A DNA stretch of 64,000 nucleotides from Piscirickettsiaceae bacterium (GTDB lineage Bacteria > Pseudomonadota > Gammaproteobacteria > Nitrosococcales > Methylophagaceae), in assembly GCA_024685975.1 (NCBI GenBank), contig JAIBDZ010000001.1:1-64000 (forward strand), written 5' to 3'. Made by a program: the position numbers and the translations under genes. Under the pieces are notes generated by a model. That model did not search any database. It saw nothing but the letters and a program-made list of their open reading frames with translations, and had not been told where the DNA came from. This document shows, piece by piece, positions 27,304-35,825 of the stretch (positions are counted from its first letter, which is position 1; each line of letters begins with the position of its first letter).

Positions 27304-27755
27304 CCTTGTTGCTTTTCAATGTAACGTTGGTGATAGTCTTCTGCCGGATAAAATTCACTGATAGCGGTGATTTCCGTCACGATAGGATGTTGTTTAAACT
27401 GCGTTTGGTTTAAATGTTGTTTTTTTGATAAGGCTTCTTGATGCTGACTTTCATCATGGTAAAACACAGCTGAACGGTATTGCGTGCCGATGTCGGGGCC
27501 TTGACGGTTTAATGTTGTTGGATCATGAATCTGCCAAAAAAAATCGAGTAAGGCTGAATAACTGATGATACTGGGATCAAATGTCACTTCAATCGCTTCA
27601 GCATGTCCTGTGGTGCCAGTGCAGACAAGTTTATAATCTGGATCGGGCATGATGCCGCCGATATAGCCTACTCTAGTATCGGTTACACCCGCTAGGCGTC
27701 TGAACTTGGCCTCTACTCCCCAAAAACAGCCGGCGGCAAATGTGGCAATAGACAT
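27300..27755 (-). CDS. msrA: peptide methionine-S-sulfoxide reductase MsrA
   Basis: A 151-residue MsrA with catalytic motif GCFWGVEAKFRRLAGV near the N-terminus (Cys near residue 9) and the conserved RVGYIGG and GTGHAEAIEVTFDP segments. It repairs S-epimers of methionine sulfoxide. The ATG at 27755 is chosen because GGAG lies 8 bp before it; a GTG at 27761 is too close to that site. Confidence 0.95.
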   Translation of the reverse strand: MSIATFAAGCFWGVEAKFRRLAGVTDTRVGYIGGIMPDPDYKLVCTGTTGHAEAIEVTFDPSIISYSALLDFFWQIHDPTTLNRQGPDIGTQYRSAVFYHDESQHQEALSKKQHLNQTQFKQHPIVTEITAISEFYPAEDYHQRYIEKQQG

Positions 27756-27861
27756 GATCACTTCTCCTCTTGTAAGGGTTTAAGGTAGTTGCGTGCTTAT
27801 ATGAAAGCTTCTATCCTTATAAGCTTATTTTATTGAATTTCTTAGATTTAGGGTAATCATT

Positions 27862-28518
27862 GTGCAATACGAAGAAAAAGCACATTTTAATATGTTAGAG
27901 CAACAGATTCGTCCGACTGATGTGACGGATGCTAGGCTATTGGCAGCATTAAAACAAATTAGGCGTACTGATTTCGTTGACGATGATTTTAAAGGTTTGG
28001 CTTATGCTGATACCTGTTTGCCTATTGGTTATGGTCAGATGATGTTGCCGCCGATTTTGCAAAGCAATATGCTACAAGCATTAGCGATTAAAGCGGATGA
28101 AACTGTTTTTGAGATTGGTACTGGAACAGGCTATTTTACAGCGCTTTTGGCTGTGTTGGCTAAACATGTCACAACAGTCGATATCATCCCTGAGCTATCT
28201 GCCATCGCTCGACAACAATTGGCTGTCGCAGGATTAGATAATGTGACTTATTGTGTGGGTGATGCGTCGCAAGACTGGGCCTTGGATGACAGAGTGGATG
28301 TGATTGTGTCGACAGCGGCATTAGTTGATGTGCCTGAAGCTTATTTAATGCGTTTAAACGTTGGCGGAAGGTTGATGGCCGTTGTGGGAGAAGATCAAGT
28401 GATGGAAGTCCGATTGATTGAACGAACCGGTGAACGCGAATGGCAAACTCACGATATCATGGAAACGTATATTCCTGCGATGGTGAATGCTGAGCCGAAA
28501 GCGGCGTTTGAGTTTTAA
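27862..28518 (+). CDS. Pcm-like protein-L-isoaspartate methyltransferase
   Basis: A 218-residue class-I SAM methyltransferase starting at GTG. It has YGQMMLPPILQSNMLQAL and the SAM motif I EIGTGTGYFTALLA, followed by TVDIIPELSAIARQQL, all typical of the PCMT family. These enzymes repair isoaspartyl residues. The family includes divergent members, so substrate is not certain. The rhodanese gene starts 2 bp later. Confidence 0.85.
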   Translation: MQYEEKAHFNMLEQQIRPTDVTDARLLAALKQIRRTDFVDDDFKGLAYADTCLPIGYGQMMLPPILQSNMLQALAIKADETVFEIGTGTGYFTALLAVLAKHVTTVDIIPELSAIARQQLAVAGLDNVTYCVGDASQDWALDDRVDVIVSTAALVDVPEAYLMRLNVGGRLMAVVGEDQVMEVRLIERTGEREWQTHDIMETYIPAMVNAEPKAAFEF

Positions 28519-28520
28519 TC

Positions 28521-28844
28521 ATGGAACAATTAACCGCAACAGAAGTGGCGCAATTATTATTAGACCACCCCCAGACTTTGGTGATCGATGTTCGAGAAAG
28601 CCATGAGTTGGTTCATGGCATGATTGATGGTGCTTTGCATATTCCAATGCAATCTATCCCGACCTCGCTTGGGCTTTTAGGGGATAAAGAAGAACAAAGT
28701 TTAGTGATTGTTTGTCATGCGGGTATGCGAAGTCAACATGTGGCGCATTATCTTGATGAGCAAGGTTATCGCCATGTGATGAATTTGATTGGTGGTATGA
28801 ATAGTTGGGCAATGAATGTGGATGATTCGGTGTCAGTGTATTAA
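28521..28844 (+). CDS. rhodanese-like domain protein
   Basis: A 107-residue single-domain rhodanese (VIDVRESHELVHGMIDGALHIPM) with active-site loop Cys in VIVCHAGMRSQHVA. It carries or donates sulfane sulfur in the cytoplasm. Its position near tusA, dsrE2 and soxYZ is suggestive of sulfur handling, but it is linked in sequence to the methyltransferase before it (2 bp gap) and tolC after it (10 bp gap). Confidence 0.9.
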   Translation: MEQLTATEVAQLLLDHPQTLVIDVRESHELVHGMIDGALHIPMQSIPTSLGLLGDKEEQSLVIVCHAGMRSQHVAHYLDEQGYRHVMNLIGGMNSWAMNVDDSVSVY

Positions 28845-28854
28845 GGGATAAGGC

Positions 28855-30174
28855 ATGCAAACTCATGTGCTCATAGCGATTATGTTTGCGTTGTTATTGC
28901 CGTCATCAAGCTGGGGAGCAGATTTGATGACTGTCTTTAATAATGCCTTAAAAAGTGATCCTGTTTTATTAGCAGAAGCAGCCTCACGTAATGCCGTCGG
29001 TGAATTAGACGATCAGGCGCTGGCTAATTTTTTACCTGATATGCGCATATCGGCTAATACCGGCACAGTTGCAAGCGAGTCTTCGGCACGGTTATTTGGT
29101 GGCGACCGTGATTTTAATAGTCATGGTTATGTATTGAGCGTGACTCAGCCTTTATATCGACGCGAGCATTATGTTCAGGATAAACAAGCTGACCTTGCAA
29201 TAGCACGAGCACAGGCTGACTATGCTGTGGTTGAACAAGCTTTTATTGTGCGTGTTGCAGAACGTTATTTTGCTGTGTTAGCAGGCCAAGATGATGTTGA
29301 TTTTGCCGAAGCAGAGCAAGCCGCTAACGCCAAACAGTTAGAAGAAGTGCAACAACGTTTTGACGTTGGTTTAGCGACTATTACAGATTTAACGGCGTCT
29401 CAAGCAGGTTATGACTTATCCGTTGCCGATGTGATAAGTGCTGAGAATGCGTTGGCCAATAGCCAAGCACGATTGCATGAAACCGCTGGGCGATATTATG
29501 AGCATTTAGCTAGCCTACAGCACGAGACGCCTTTAATTAGCCCAGATCCACAAGCATTAGATGAATGGGTGCAGTTAGCCTTAATGCAAAACCCAGCATT
29601 ACAAGCCTCAACAAGGGCGCGAGAAGAAGCGCAACAATCCGTGTCTTTGCGAAAGAGCGGCCACTATCCGACATTAGATTTAGTTGGTGAGCGCAGCTAT
29701 AGCTCACAAAGTGATACTAGCTTTGGTGGTGGCAGTAGTAAGGCAAAGCAAGACTCGATCAGCATTCAATTTAATTTACCGCTCTATGAAGGTGGCGCTG
29801 TCGCATCTCAAGTCAGAGAGGCCAGTCATCGATTAGATGAAGCTATGCAAAATGAAGAAGCGCAACGCCGCGTAGTGATGAGAGAAAGTCGTGAATTTTA
29901 TAATAATGTTGTGTCAGGCATTAGCCGTGTTAATGCCTTAAAACAAGCAGTGATTTCTGCAGAAAAAGCATTAGAGTCAACCGAAGCAGGGTATGATGTC
30001 GGCACAAGGACCACAACAGACGTCTTGAGCGTGAGACGGGATTTATTTCGTGCGAAACGAGATTATGCCAGTGCTCGTTATGATTATATTTTGTCTACCC
30101 TGAGGCTGAAACAAGCAACAGGTATTTTAGCCGCCACAGATTTAGCCAATATTAATCAATGGCTTGAACAGTGA
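28855..30174 (+). CDS. tolC: TolC family outer membrane efflux protein
   Basis: A 439-residue protein with a signal peptide (cleavage near SWGAD) and the repeated TolC halves; LMTVFNNALKSDPVLLAEAASRN starts the first, and VGTRTTTDVLSVRRDLFRAKRDY marks the second coiled-coil helix pair. It forms the trimeric outer-membrane exit duct of efflux and type I secretion systems. No inner-membrane partners are here. Length and pattern fit TolC rather than NodT-type lipoproteins. Confidence 0.92.
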   Translation: MQTHVLIAIMFALLLPSSSWGADLMTVFNNALKSDPVLLAEAASRNAVGELDDQALANFLPDMRISANTGTVASESSARLFGGDRDFNSHGYVLSVTQPLYRREHYVQDKQADLAIARAQADYAVVEQAFIVRVAERYFAVLAGQDDVDFAEAEQAANAKQLEEVQQRFDVGLATITDLTASQAGYDLSVADVISAENALANSQARLHETAGRYYEHLASLQHETPLISPDPQALDEWVQLALMQNPALQASTRAREEAQQSVSLRKSGHYPTLDLVGERSYSSQSDTSFGGGSSKAKQDSISIQFNLPLYEGGAVASQVREASHRLDEAMQNEEAQRRVVMRESREFYNNVVSGISRVNALKQAVISAEKALESTEAGYDVGTRTTTDVLSVRRDLFRAKRDYASARYDYILSTLRLKQATGILAATDLANINQWLEQ

Positions 30175-30194
30175 TGATTTCTGAGGATAACATC

Positions 30195-30746
30195 ATGTTA
30201 TGTCATGCAGACCAATCCATATTATTAATAATTGACGTACAAGAACGGCTGACAGCCGCGATGCCAGATGGTGTAAAAGAACGGGTTATTGAACGCATTG
30301 GTATTTTACAAACGGCGGCAAAGACCTTGTCTATTCCGATGGTCGTGACTGAGCAGTATCCTAAAGGTTTGGGTCATACTGAACGAGCGATCCATGCACA
30401 GTTTGGTGATGAGGCTATCGTGTGTGAAAAGACCAGCTTTTCATGTTTAGCTGAACCGAGTGTTGCAGAGCATTTAAGCCAATTGGATCGCCAACAAGTG
30501 ATCTTGGTGGGGATGGAAACCCATATCTGTGTATTGCAAACAGCGTTAGAGTTGAAAGCGGCAGGGTACCAAGTCTTTGTGGTTGAAGATGCCGTGAGTT
30601 CACGAGCAAAGTGTAATCAATATAATGCGCTGCAACGACTTCGGCAAAATGATGTCGTGATCAGTAATGTTGAATCTGTCGTTTTTGAATGGTTAGAGAA
30701 TGCCAATAATGCGGCATTTAAAACGTTAGCGAAATTGATTGTTTAA
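30195..30746 (+). CDS. isochorismatase-family hydrolase (YcaC-like)
   Basis: A 183-residue cysteine hydrolase. The triad is visible as Asp in LLIIDVQERLTAAMP, Lys in CEKTSFSCLAEP and Cys in VGMETHICVLQTALELK. Start ATG 30195 is chosen because GAGGA precedes it by about 7 bp; an earlier ATG at 30171 overlaps the tolC stop. Substrate is unknown. The stop overlaps that of the convergent radical SAM gene by 4 bp. Confidence 0.85.
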   Translation: MLCHADQSILLIIDVQERLTAAMPDGVKERVIERIGILQTAAKTLSIPMVVTEQYPKGLGHTERAIHAQFGDEAIVCEKTSFSCLAEPSVAEHLSQLDRQQVILVGMETHICVLQTALELKAAGYQVFVVEDAVSSRAKCNQYNALQRLRQNDVVISNVESVVFEWLENANNAAFKTLAKLIV

Positions 30747-32260
30747 GAAGCCGCTTGATGGCGTAATTGGCGTTTATTAGCGGTGCCAGTTTGCTGTTTT
30801 GTTTTGACCGATACATCAGAGAAGACTAATGCCCCTTTGATTTGGCAGCGTTTGGCATCGGACTCTATTGCTTGTTGCAGTGCCGCTGAATCAGTCTTGT
30901 CATCATCACGTAAAATCAGGTAAATCAGTTCAAACTGCCTTTTCAAAGCAATTTTCCAGCTACTACCTGTACGCTGATACATGGCGTCGCTAAGCTGAAG
31001 AAAAGATTGGAAAGGCGTGTCGCCTAAGATCAGCGGCAAAGTATGATGAAAGCGACCGGAGTTGCCAATCATATCCCAAAAGCGGGCGAAACGATTCATC
31101 CTTTGCATGGTATGAAACGTGACGGTGCTGGTGCTTAAAATATTGTAAGGCGCCTGTGGGTTGTAGCGTAATTGGAACTGTTCATTATGGCGGTTGAGCG
31201 GTGCTCCGCGAAGTTTCTTCAAAATACCCAGTTGGATTTCTTGTGGGTTTAAGGCAATCAATTGATCAAAACTATCGGCAAAATTATCTAACGTATCGCC
31301 TGGCAAACCAAAAATTAAATCGGTGTGCAAATGCGCGCCAGTGTGCTCGCGTAGCCATTTTATATTGGCTTTGGTTTTGTCATTGTTTTGTTTGCGATTT
31401 ATGCGGGTTTGGATCTCAGGATCAAACGTTTGCACACCTATCTCAAACTGCAAATGATTTGCTGGAAACTGGCTTAAAATCGCTTTTAATTTATCAGGCA
31501 AATTATCTGGAATGACTTCAAAATGAAGGTATAAATCATCGGTCATTCTGTCTAAGAAAAAAGTTAATATGCTGACGCTGGTGGCGACTTTTAAATTAAA
31601 AGTACGATCAATAAATTTAAAATTACGCACGCCGCGTTCTAATAAAACTTCCATTTCAGCTAAAAAAGGCGTCAATGGAAAAGCCGTGGCTGTTTTATCT
31701 AAAGACGATAAGCAAAATTCGCATTTAAATGGACAGCCTCGCGATGCTTCCACATAAATTAGGCGGTTTTGAATGTCATCGTCTGTATAGGCATGGTAGG
31801 GTAAAACCAACTCATCTAATTTGGGTTGCACACCGGTGATCATTTTTTCTGCTGGCGGTGTACCCGCTAAGATCTGCTGACATAAAGCTGGAAAGGACAG
31901 CTCTCCTGGCCCTGAAATAATATAATCAACGTCATCACAGACAGCGGGTAAATCTGGCGCATGGCTGACTTCTGGTCCACCTAAAATTAAGATAATATCA
32001 GGCGCGATTTGTTTTAATAAAGCGATGGTTTGGGTGATTTCAACTACATTCCAAATATAAACACTAAAACCGATAATCTGAGGAGTTTGAGTTAATAATT
32101 GTTCGGCAATCGTGATGGGTTGTTCTTGAATCGTAAATTCAAGCAGTTGAGTTTGGTTTTGCAAGTCACCCATATTACTCAACAGATAACGCAAGCCAAA
32201 AGCGGTATGCATATATCTAGCGTTGAGCGTGGTGAGAACAATATTGGAAGCGGTCGTCAT
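30743..32260 (-). CDS. B12-binding domain radical SAM protein
   Basis: A 505-residue protein. The N-terminal 140 residues look like a cobalamin-binding Rossmann domain (PQIIGFSVYIWNVVEITQTI, LILGGPEVSH). The radical SAM core follows with the CxxxCxxC cluster motif in EASRGCPFKCEFCLSS. The C-terminal third resembles the DUF4080 region found in this group. The reaction is unknown; relatives modify small molecules or proteins. It is monocistronic and divergent from gpx. Confidence 0.85.
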   Translation of the reverse strand: MTTASNIVLTTLNARYMHTAFGLRYLLSNMGDLQNQTQLLEFTIQEQPITIAEQLLTQTPQIIGFSVYIWNVVEITQTIALLKQIAPDIILILGGPEVSHAPDLPAVCDDVDYIISGPGELSFPALCQQILAGTPPAEKMITGVQPKLDELVLPYHAYTDDDIQNRLIYVEASRGCPFKCEFCLSSLDKTATAFPLTPFLAEMEVLLERGVRNFKFIDRTFNLKVATSVSILTFFLDRMTDDLYLHFEVIPDNLPDKLKAILSQFPANHLQFEIGVQTFDPEIQTRINRKQNNDKTKANIKWLREHTGAHLHTDLIFGLPGDTLDNFADSFDQLIALNPQEIQLGILKKLRGAPLNRHNEQFQLRYNPQAPYNILSTSTVTFHTMQRMNRFARFWDMIGNSGRFHHTLPLILGDTPFQSFLQLSDAMYQRTGSSWKIALKRQFELIYLILRDDDKTDSAALQQAIESDAKRCQIKGALVFSDVSVKTKQQTGTANKRQLRHQAAS

Positions 32261-32357
32261 TGATATAGTTTAACGTAATCTGTCACTTTACTGATGATTA
32301 ACCTTGTTTCTTTATATTGTGTCGGACATACTTCAAACAATCATCAAGGAGGGAAAA

Positions 32358-32840
32358 ATGTCTAATATCACTGATTTTTCTATCAATAGTTTGCAAGGTA
32401 AAGCAGTCGATCTTGCTGATTTTAAAGGCAAGGTTATTTTGATAGTGAATACCGCTAGTAAATGCGGTTTCACGCCGCAGTATGCGGGTTTACAAGCATT
32501 ACATGAAAAATACCAAGACCAAGGTTTAGTGGTGATGGCTTGCCCGTGTAATCAATTTGGTCATCAAGAGCCGGGCGATGCTGACACCATTGCTAATGAA
32601 TGTTTGGTCAATTACGGCGTGGATTTTCTTGTCACGGAGAAAATTGACGTCAATGGTGATAATAGTCACCCCCTTTTTAAATACCTACGAGAAGAATGCT
32701 CCGGTTTATTGGGCAATAAAATCAAATGGAATTTCACCAAGTTTTTGGTCGATAAAAATGGCCATGCTGTTGAACGCTTTGCGCCAACGACTAAACCGCA
32801 AGATTTAGAAAAAAGTATTGAGCGATATTTATCGGCTTAA
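32358..32840 (+). CDS. glutathione peroxidase family protein
   Basis: A 160-residue thiol peroxidase of the GPx family. The peroxidatic Cys is in NTASKCGFTPQYAGLQ (residue near 36), with the second motif MACPCNQFGHQEPGDA and WNFTKFLVD. It is a Cys, not Sec, enzyme. Start ATG 32358 has AAGGAGG upstream; an earlier in-frame ATG at 32304 is unlikely. The VOC gene starts 15 bp later and may be co-transcribed. Confidence 0.93.
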   Translation: MSNITDFSINSLQGKAVDLADFKGKVILIVNTASKCGFTPQYAGLQALHEKYQDQGLVVMACPCNQFGHQEPGDADTIANECLVNYGVDFLVTEKIDVNGDNSHPLFKYLREECSGLLGNKIKWNFTKFLVDKNGHAVERFAPTTKPQDLEKSIERYLSA

Positions 32841-32855
32841 AGTGAGGAGAGTAAA

Positions 32856-33350
32856 ATGAGTACATACCCAAGAACATTTTCCCATATTGGGATTTCTGTG
32901 CCTGATGTTGATAAAGCGGCTAAGTTTTATAGTGATGTCATGGGGTGGTATCACATCATGGAACCAACGGTGATTACCGAAGAATCTGATACAGCAATAG
33001 GTCAAATGTGCATTGATGTTTTTGGGTCAGGTTGGGGATCGTTCAAAATCGCTCATATGTCGACGGGAGATAAAATTGGCGTAGAAATGTTTGAGTTCAA
33101 TCATAATGAAACGCCAAAAGAGTTTGAATACTGGAAAACAAGCACATTCCATTTTTGTGTTCAAGACCCTGATATTGAAGGGTTAGTCGCTAAAATTGTG
33201 GCGCATGGTGGTAAACAGAGAATGCCTATTCGGGAATATTATCCTGGCGAAAAGCCATATAAAATGTGTTACGTTGAAGATCCCTTTGGTTTGATTTTTG
33301 AAGTGTATTCGCATAGTTACGAACTCACGTATTCACAAGGGGCGTATTGA
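32856..33350 (+). CDS. VOC-fold (glyoxalase/dioxygenase-like) protein
   Basis: A 164-residue protein of the vicinal oxygen chelate superfamily. The first betaalphabeta unit is FSHIGISVPDVDKAAKFYSDVMGW, and the second ends in CYVEDPFGLIFEVYSH with a metal-site Glu. It may act on a small aldehyde or aromatic. Linked to gpx by a 15-bp gap. Substrate unknown. Confidence 0.85.
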   Translation: MSTYPRTFSHIGISVPDVDKAAKFYSDVMGWYHIMEPTVITEESDTAIGQMCIDVFGSGWGSFKIAHMSTGDKIGVEMFEFNHNETPKEFEYWKTSTFHFCVQDPDIEGLVAKIVAHGGKQRMPIREYYPGEKPYKMCYVEDPFGLIFEVYSHSYELTYSQGAY

Positions 33351-33432
33351 TATAGGACACTCAACCAGTCATCAGATTTAGAAATGAAGATTAGAGTAAG
33401 CCCTGCAAGATAAAGAGATTAAGACGAGGTAG

Positions 33433-33472
33433 AAAAAAGATGCTAATCAAGATAGGGGTCTCGATTAGCATC
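33433..33472 (-). terminator. intrinsic terminator of the tautomerase gene
   Basis: A perfect 10-bp inverted repeat GATGCTAATC / GATTAGCATC (33439-33448 and 33463-33472) with, on the minus strand, six T residues directly after it (A-run at 33433-33438). It lies 10 bp past the tautomerase stop. Confidence 0.85.
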
Positions 33473-33481
33473 AAAGCCAAG

Positions 33482-33697
33482 CTAACCTTTCTGGATGTCG
33501 TGAATCATCGATGCAGAGACGGGAGCGCCGCCGATTCCCCATTGACCTTCAGGCACTTCTTCAATTTTTACCCATGTGACTTGTCGCATGTTTTCACCTT
33601 CGATCTCAACGAGTGCGTCAGTGAGTTTTTCAATCATTTGTGCTTTTTGTTCTTTAGAAAAAACGTTTTCAATTACATTAACAGTGATTAATGGCAT
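33482..33697 (-). CDS. 4-oxalocrotonate tautomerase family protein
   Basis: A 71-residue 4-OT family enzyme; the initiating Met is followed by Pro2, the catalytic N-terminal proline after Met removal (MPLITVNVIENVFSKEQK). Such enzymes isomerise 2-hydroxymuconates and related keto-enols, or act as promiscuous hydratases. It is divergent from an HxlR-type regulator with two operators in between. Confidence 0.9.
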   Translation of the reverse strand: MPLITVNVIENVFSKEQKAQMIEKLTDALVEIEGENMRQVTWVKIEEVPEGQWGIGGAPVSASMIHDIQKG

Positions 33698-33783
33698 TTT
33701 ATGATCCTCTTCTATTAGTTACAGTCTTATCTCTGATCGTTATTGATCTGAGATGTAAAGCTTATGGGGTTGGGACCATAGTT

Positions 33784-33825
33784 ACTACTTTGTATGTAGT
33801 AGTACTTAACTACAGTTTTTGTAGT
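33784..33825. promoter_or_regulatory. two tandem copies of ACTAC-N7-GTAGT, putative HxlR operators
   Basis: Arms ACTAC at 33784-33788 with GTAGT at 33796-33800, and again ACTAC at 33809-33813 with GTAGT at 33821-33825. The spacers are 7 bases in both and the copies are 25 bp apart. They lie in the region between the divergent tautomerase and HxlR genes, where a dimeric winged-helix repressor would act on both. Confidence 0.7.
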
Positions 33826-33869
33826 AACCTGCTACAATTGTGTGACTTTTGCTTTGAGTACATTGTGTC

Positions 33870-34553
33870 ATGGAATACGGTCAATTTTGCCCAGTTGCTA
33901 AAGCAATGGAATGCCTTGGAGAGCGATGGACGCTGCTTATCTTACGTGAACTTCATATGGGCGCTAGCCGCTTTAATGAGCTGCAACGAGGTTTGAGTCT
34001 TATCTCTCCCACCACGCTGACAAAACGGCTGAATGATCTGGATTCGGCAGAGCTGATTCTGCGTAAGAAGATCCCAGGGCAGAAAGGGTATGAGTACTTT
34101 CTTACTCAGGCGGGAAAAGAAACCTTACCGATTCTTAAAGCAGTGGGAGAGTGGGGAATGTGCTGGGCGCGAGGTGACTTGCGTGATAGTGATCTTGATG
34201 TGGAATTATTGATGCTTTATTTGCAACGGAGTATCAAGACAGATCAATTGCCCGGTAATCAATCCATTATTCGTTTTCATTTTACAGATTTAAAAAAATT
34301 GAATAATTGGTGGTTAATCGTCAAAGACAGCAACGTGGATATTTGTCTGGAAGAGACAGGTCAAGACGTTGATATTTATTTTACTACTGATTTACGCACA
34401 ATGATTGAATGCTGGATGGGAGACAAGTCTTATAGTGCTGCCATCAAAGATAAAAGCTTGAATGTGGTTGGCCCTTCTGTGCTGACGCGTAATATTCAAA
34501 ATTGGTTAAGTGATAGTATTTTTGCAGATATTCGTCCGGCGGATGAAATTTAA
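33870..34553 (+). CDS. HxlR-family transcriptional regulator with SCP2-like C-terminal domain
   Basis: A 227-residue protein. Residues 1-100 form the HxlR winged helix (FCPVAKAMECLGERWTLLILREL with Cys7, then ELQRGLSLISPTTLTKRLNDLDSAELI). Residues about 120-225 look like an SCP2 sterol-carrier-like fold (LEETGQDVDIYFTTDLRTMIECWMGD). It is probably self-regulated and controls the divergent tautomerase. Signal is unknown; HxlR proteins often sense aldehydes, quinones or redox state through the N-terminal Cys. Confidence 0.86.
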   Translation: MEYGQFCPVAKAMECLGERWTLLILRELHMGASRFNELQRGLSLISPTTLTKRLNDLDSAELILRKKIPGQKGYEYFLTQAGKETLPILKAVGEWGMCWARGDLRDSDLDVELLMLYLQRSIKTDQLPGNQSIIRFHFTDLKKLNNWWLIVKDSNVDICLEETGQDVDIYFTTDLRTMIECWMGDKSYSAAIKDKSLNVVGPSVLTRNIQNWLSDSIFADIRPADEI

Positions 34554-34656
34554 CTATTGCTTTTTCATGAGGAACTTTGCCCCTTTTAGTTAGGTCTTTT
34601 AACTGTCATCTGAGATAAAAGATGACGTTAATATCATCAGCAAAAAGGATAGCGCT

Positions 34657-34947
34657 ATCAATTTCATTTCGACCCAGTTAATTCTTGTTTTACTGCTGCT
34701 ACTCGGCAATGCATCTTATGCAGCCGATGTTGTCGCAGGGCAGAATTATGCCGTCGAAAAAAATGATCTGTCGTTGGTAGTTGATGTTATCTATGAAGAC
34801 GATAACGATTTTATTCTAACCAGTGCCGCTCCTCTTTCTGCGCCAAATTTCATTTCTGTTTTAGTATCATCACCCGCTGGCTTACCGCTGGTAAAAGGTG
34901 CTGTTACTCAAGTTCGTATTAGGGCGCCACCGCTCTCTTCTTGTTAA
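34657..34947 (+). pseudogene. small exported protein without a canonical start codon
   Basis: Frame 34657-34947 reads, if ATC at 34657 is taken as the first codon, xNFISTQLILVLLLLLGNASYA followed by ADVVAGQNYAVEKND, i.e. a textbook signal peptide and cleavage site. AAGGA lies 7 bp before that ATC. The frame is open from 34603 to the stop, and the only candidates upstream are CTG or ATC codons. Either an ATG was lost (pseudogene) or a non-standard start is used. The C-terminus ends in SSC. No homologue recognised. A stem GTCATC / GATGAC at 34605-34626 lies in the leader. Confidence 0.5.
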
Positions 34948-35022
34948 TTATTTATACTGGTTAGATATGGTTTTATGACTGTGTCTGCCGTCAATAGATG
35001 TGATATAGGAAGGATAAAACAA

Positions 35023-35607
35023 ATGAAAAATATACAATTAAATTCGTTAGATAACTGTGCACACTTGGCCCAACCGGATGACTTTAATGAGTTGTCACTG
35101 TCTTCACCATTAAGTGCATTATTTACTGATTTTAAGCAACACAAACCATTGACGATTGAAGCGAATATGCATGCGCTTAATGCCTTTTATTTATTAGGTA
35201 CAACGCAAATGGGCTTGTTATTAGTCGTAGATAAAAATCAGGAATTAATTGGTTCAGTGAGCTATCAAGAGCTCAATGAGCAACAATTCATGATTAAACA
35301 GGAACAAGGTTTTGATCGTCATCAATTAACGGTGGGTGATGTGATGATAAAACGGGCCAATATGAAAAGCCTTGATTATCAAGTGATAGATAAAATGTGC
35401 ATAGATGATTTTGTGGCTTTATTGAAATCAGAAGGGATGCAATATTGTCTAGTGACTGATTTTGAGCATGCCCAGATCCGAGGCATTATTTCAGCAAGAG
35501 ATGTCGCCAGTCGGTTACATATCAATGTGGATATTGATCCGCCAAAAACATTTGCTGATATTTTTGTTGCGGTGAATGATGATCATCATCAACGATATGC
35601 TTTTTAA
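35023..35607 (+). CDS. CBS-domain pair protein
   Basis: A 194-residue protein with two tandem CBS domains: the first around residues 30-90 (LGTTQMGLLLVVDKNQELIGSVS) and the second around 105-170 (LTVGDVMIKRANMKSLDYQ, CLVTDFEHAQIRGIISARDVASRL). CBS pairs bind adenosyl ligands and regulate partner proteins. The ATG at 35023 is preceded by AGGAAGGA; an ATG at 34975 is less likely. Partner unknown. Confidence 0.87.
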   Translation: MKNIQLNSLDNCAHLAQPDDFNELSLSSPLSALFTDFKQHKPLTIEANMHALNAFYLLGTTQMGLLLVVDKNQELIGSVSYQELNEQQFMIKQEQGFDRHQLTVGDVMIKRANMKSLDYQVIDKMCIDDFVALLKSEGMQYCLVTDFEHAQIRGIISARDVASRLHINVDIDPPKTFADIFVAVNDDHHQRYAF

Positions 35608-35620
35608 ACGTTAAATGGAT

Positions 35621-35663
35621 GCTGTGGTTGACGACTATTTTGTTGTTAGCCACAGCGTTTTTT
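35621..35663 (+). terminator. rho-independent terminator after the CBS gene
   Basis: Stem GCTGTGG (35621-35627) and CCACAGC (35650-35656) followed by GTTTTTT. It is 13 bp after the CBS stop. Confidence 0.75.
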
Positions 35664-35825
35664 AATGCTGACTACCATAACCTTCGATGAAGGTAACAAC
35701 TTTAGTTTTGAGCATAACTCATCTAATAATGAGATTGACCTCTAAAAAGACAGTTTTATTTCTCTGAACTGAGCAAGAGTATGACGCTTAAGTTGAGGTG
35801 ATATTGTCAGATCTTGATAGGTTCA

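Noticed and set aside
32557-32808. Second plus-strand frame within the glutathione peroxidase gene
   Set aside because: It is a shadow frame; the GPx motifs are all in the other frame.
33691-33996. Plus-strand frame over the operator region and HxlR start
   Set aside because: It overlaps the operators and the true HxlR gene and has no domain or good start.
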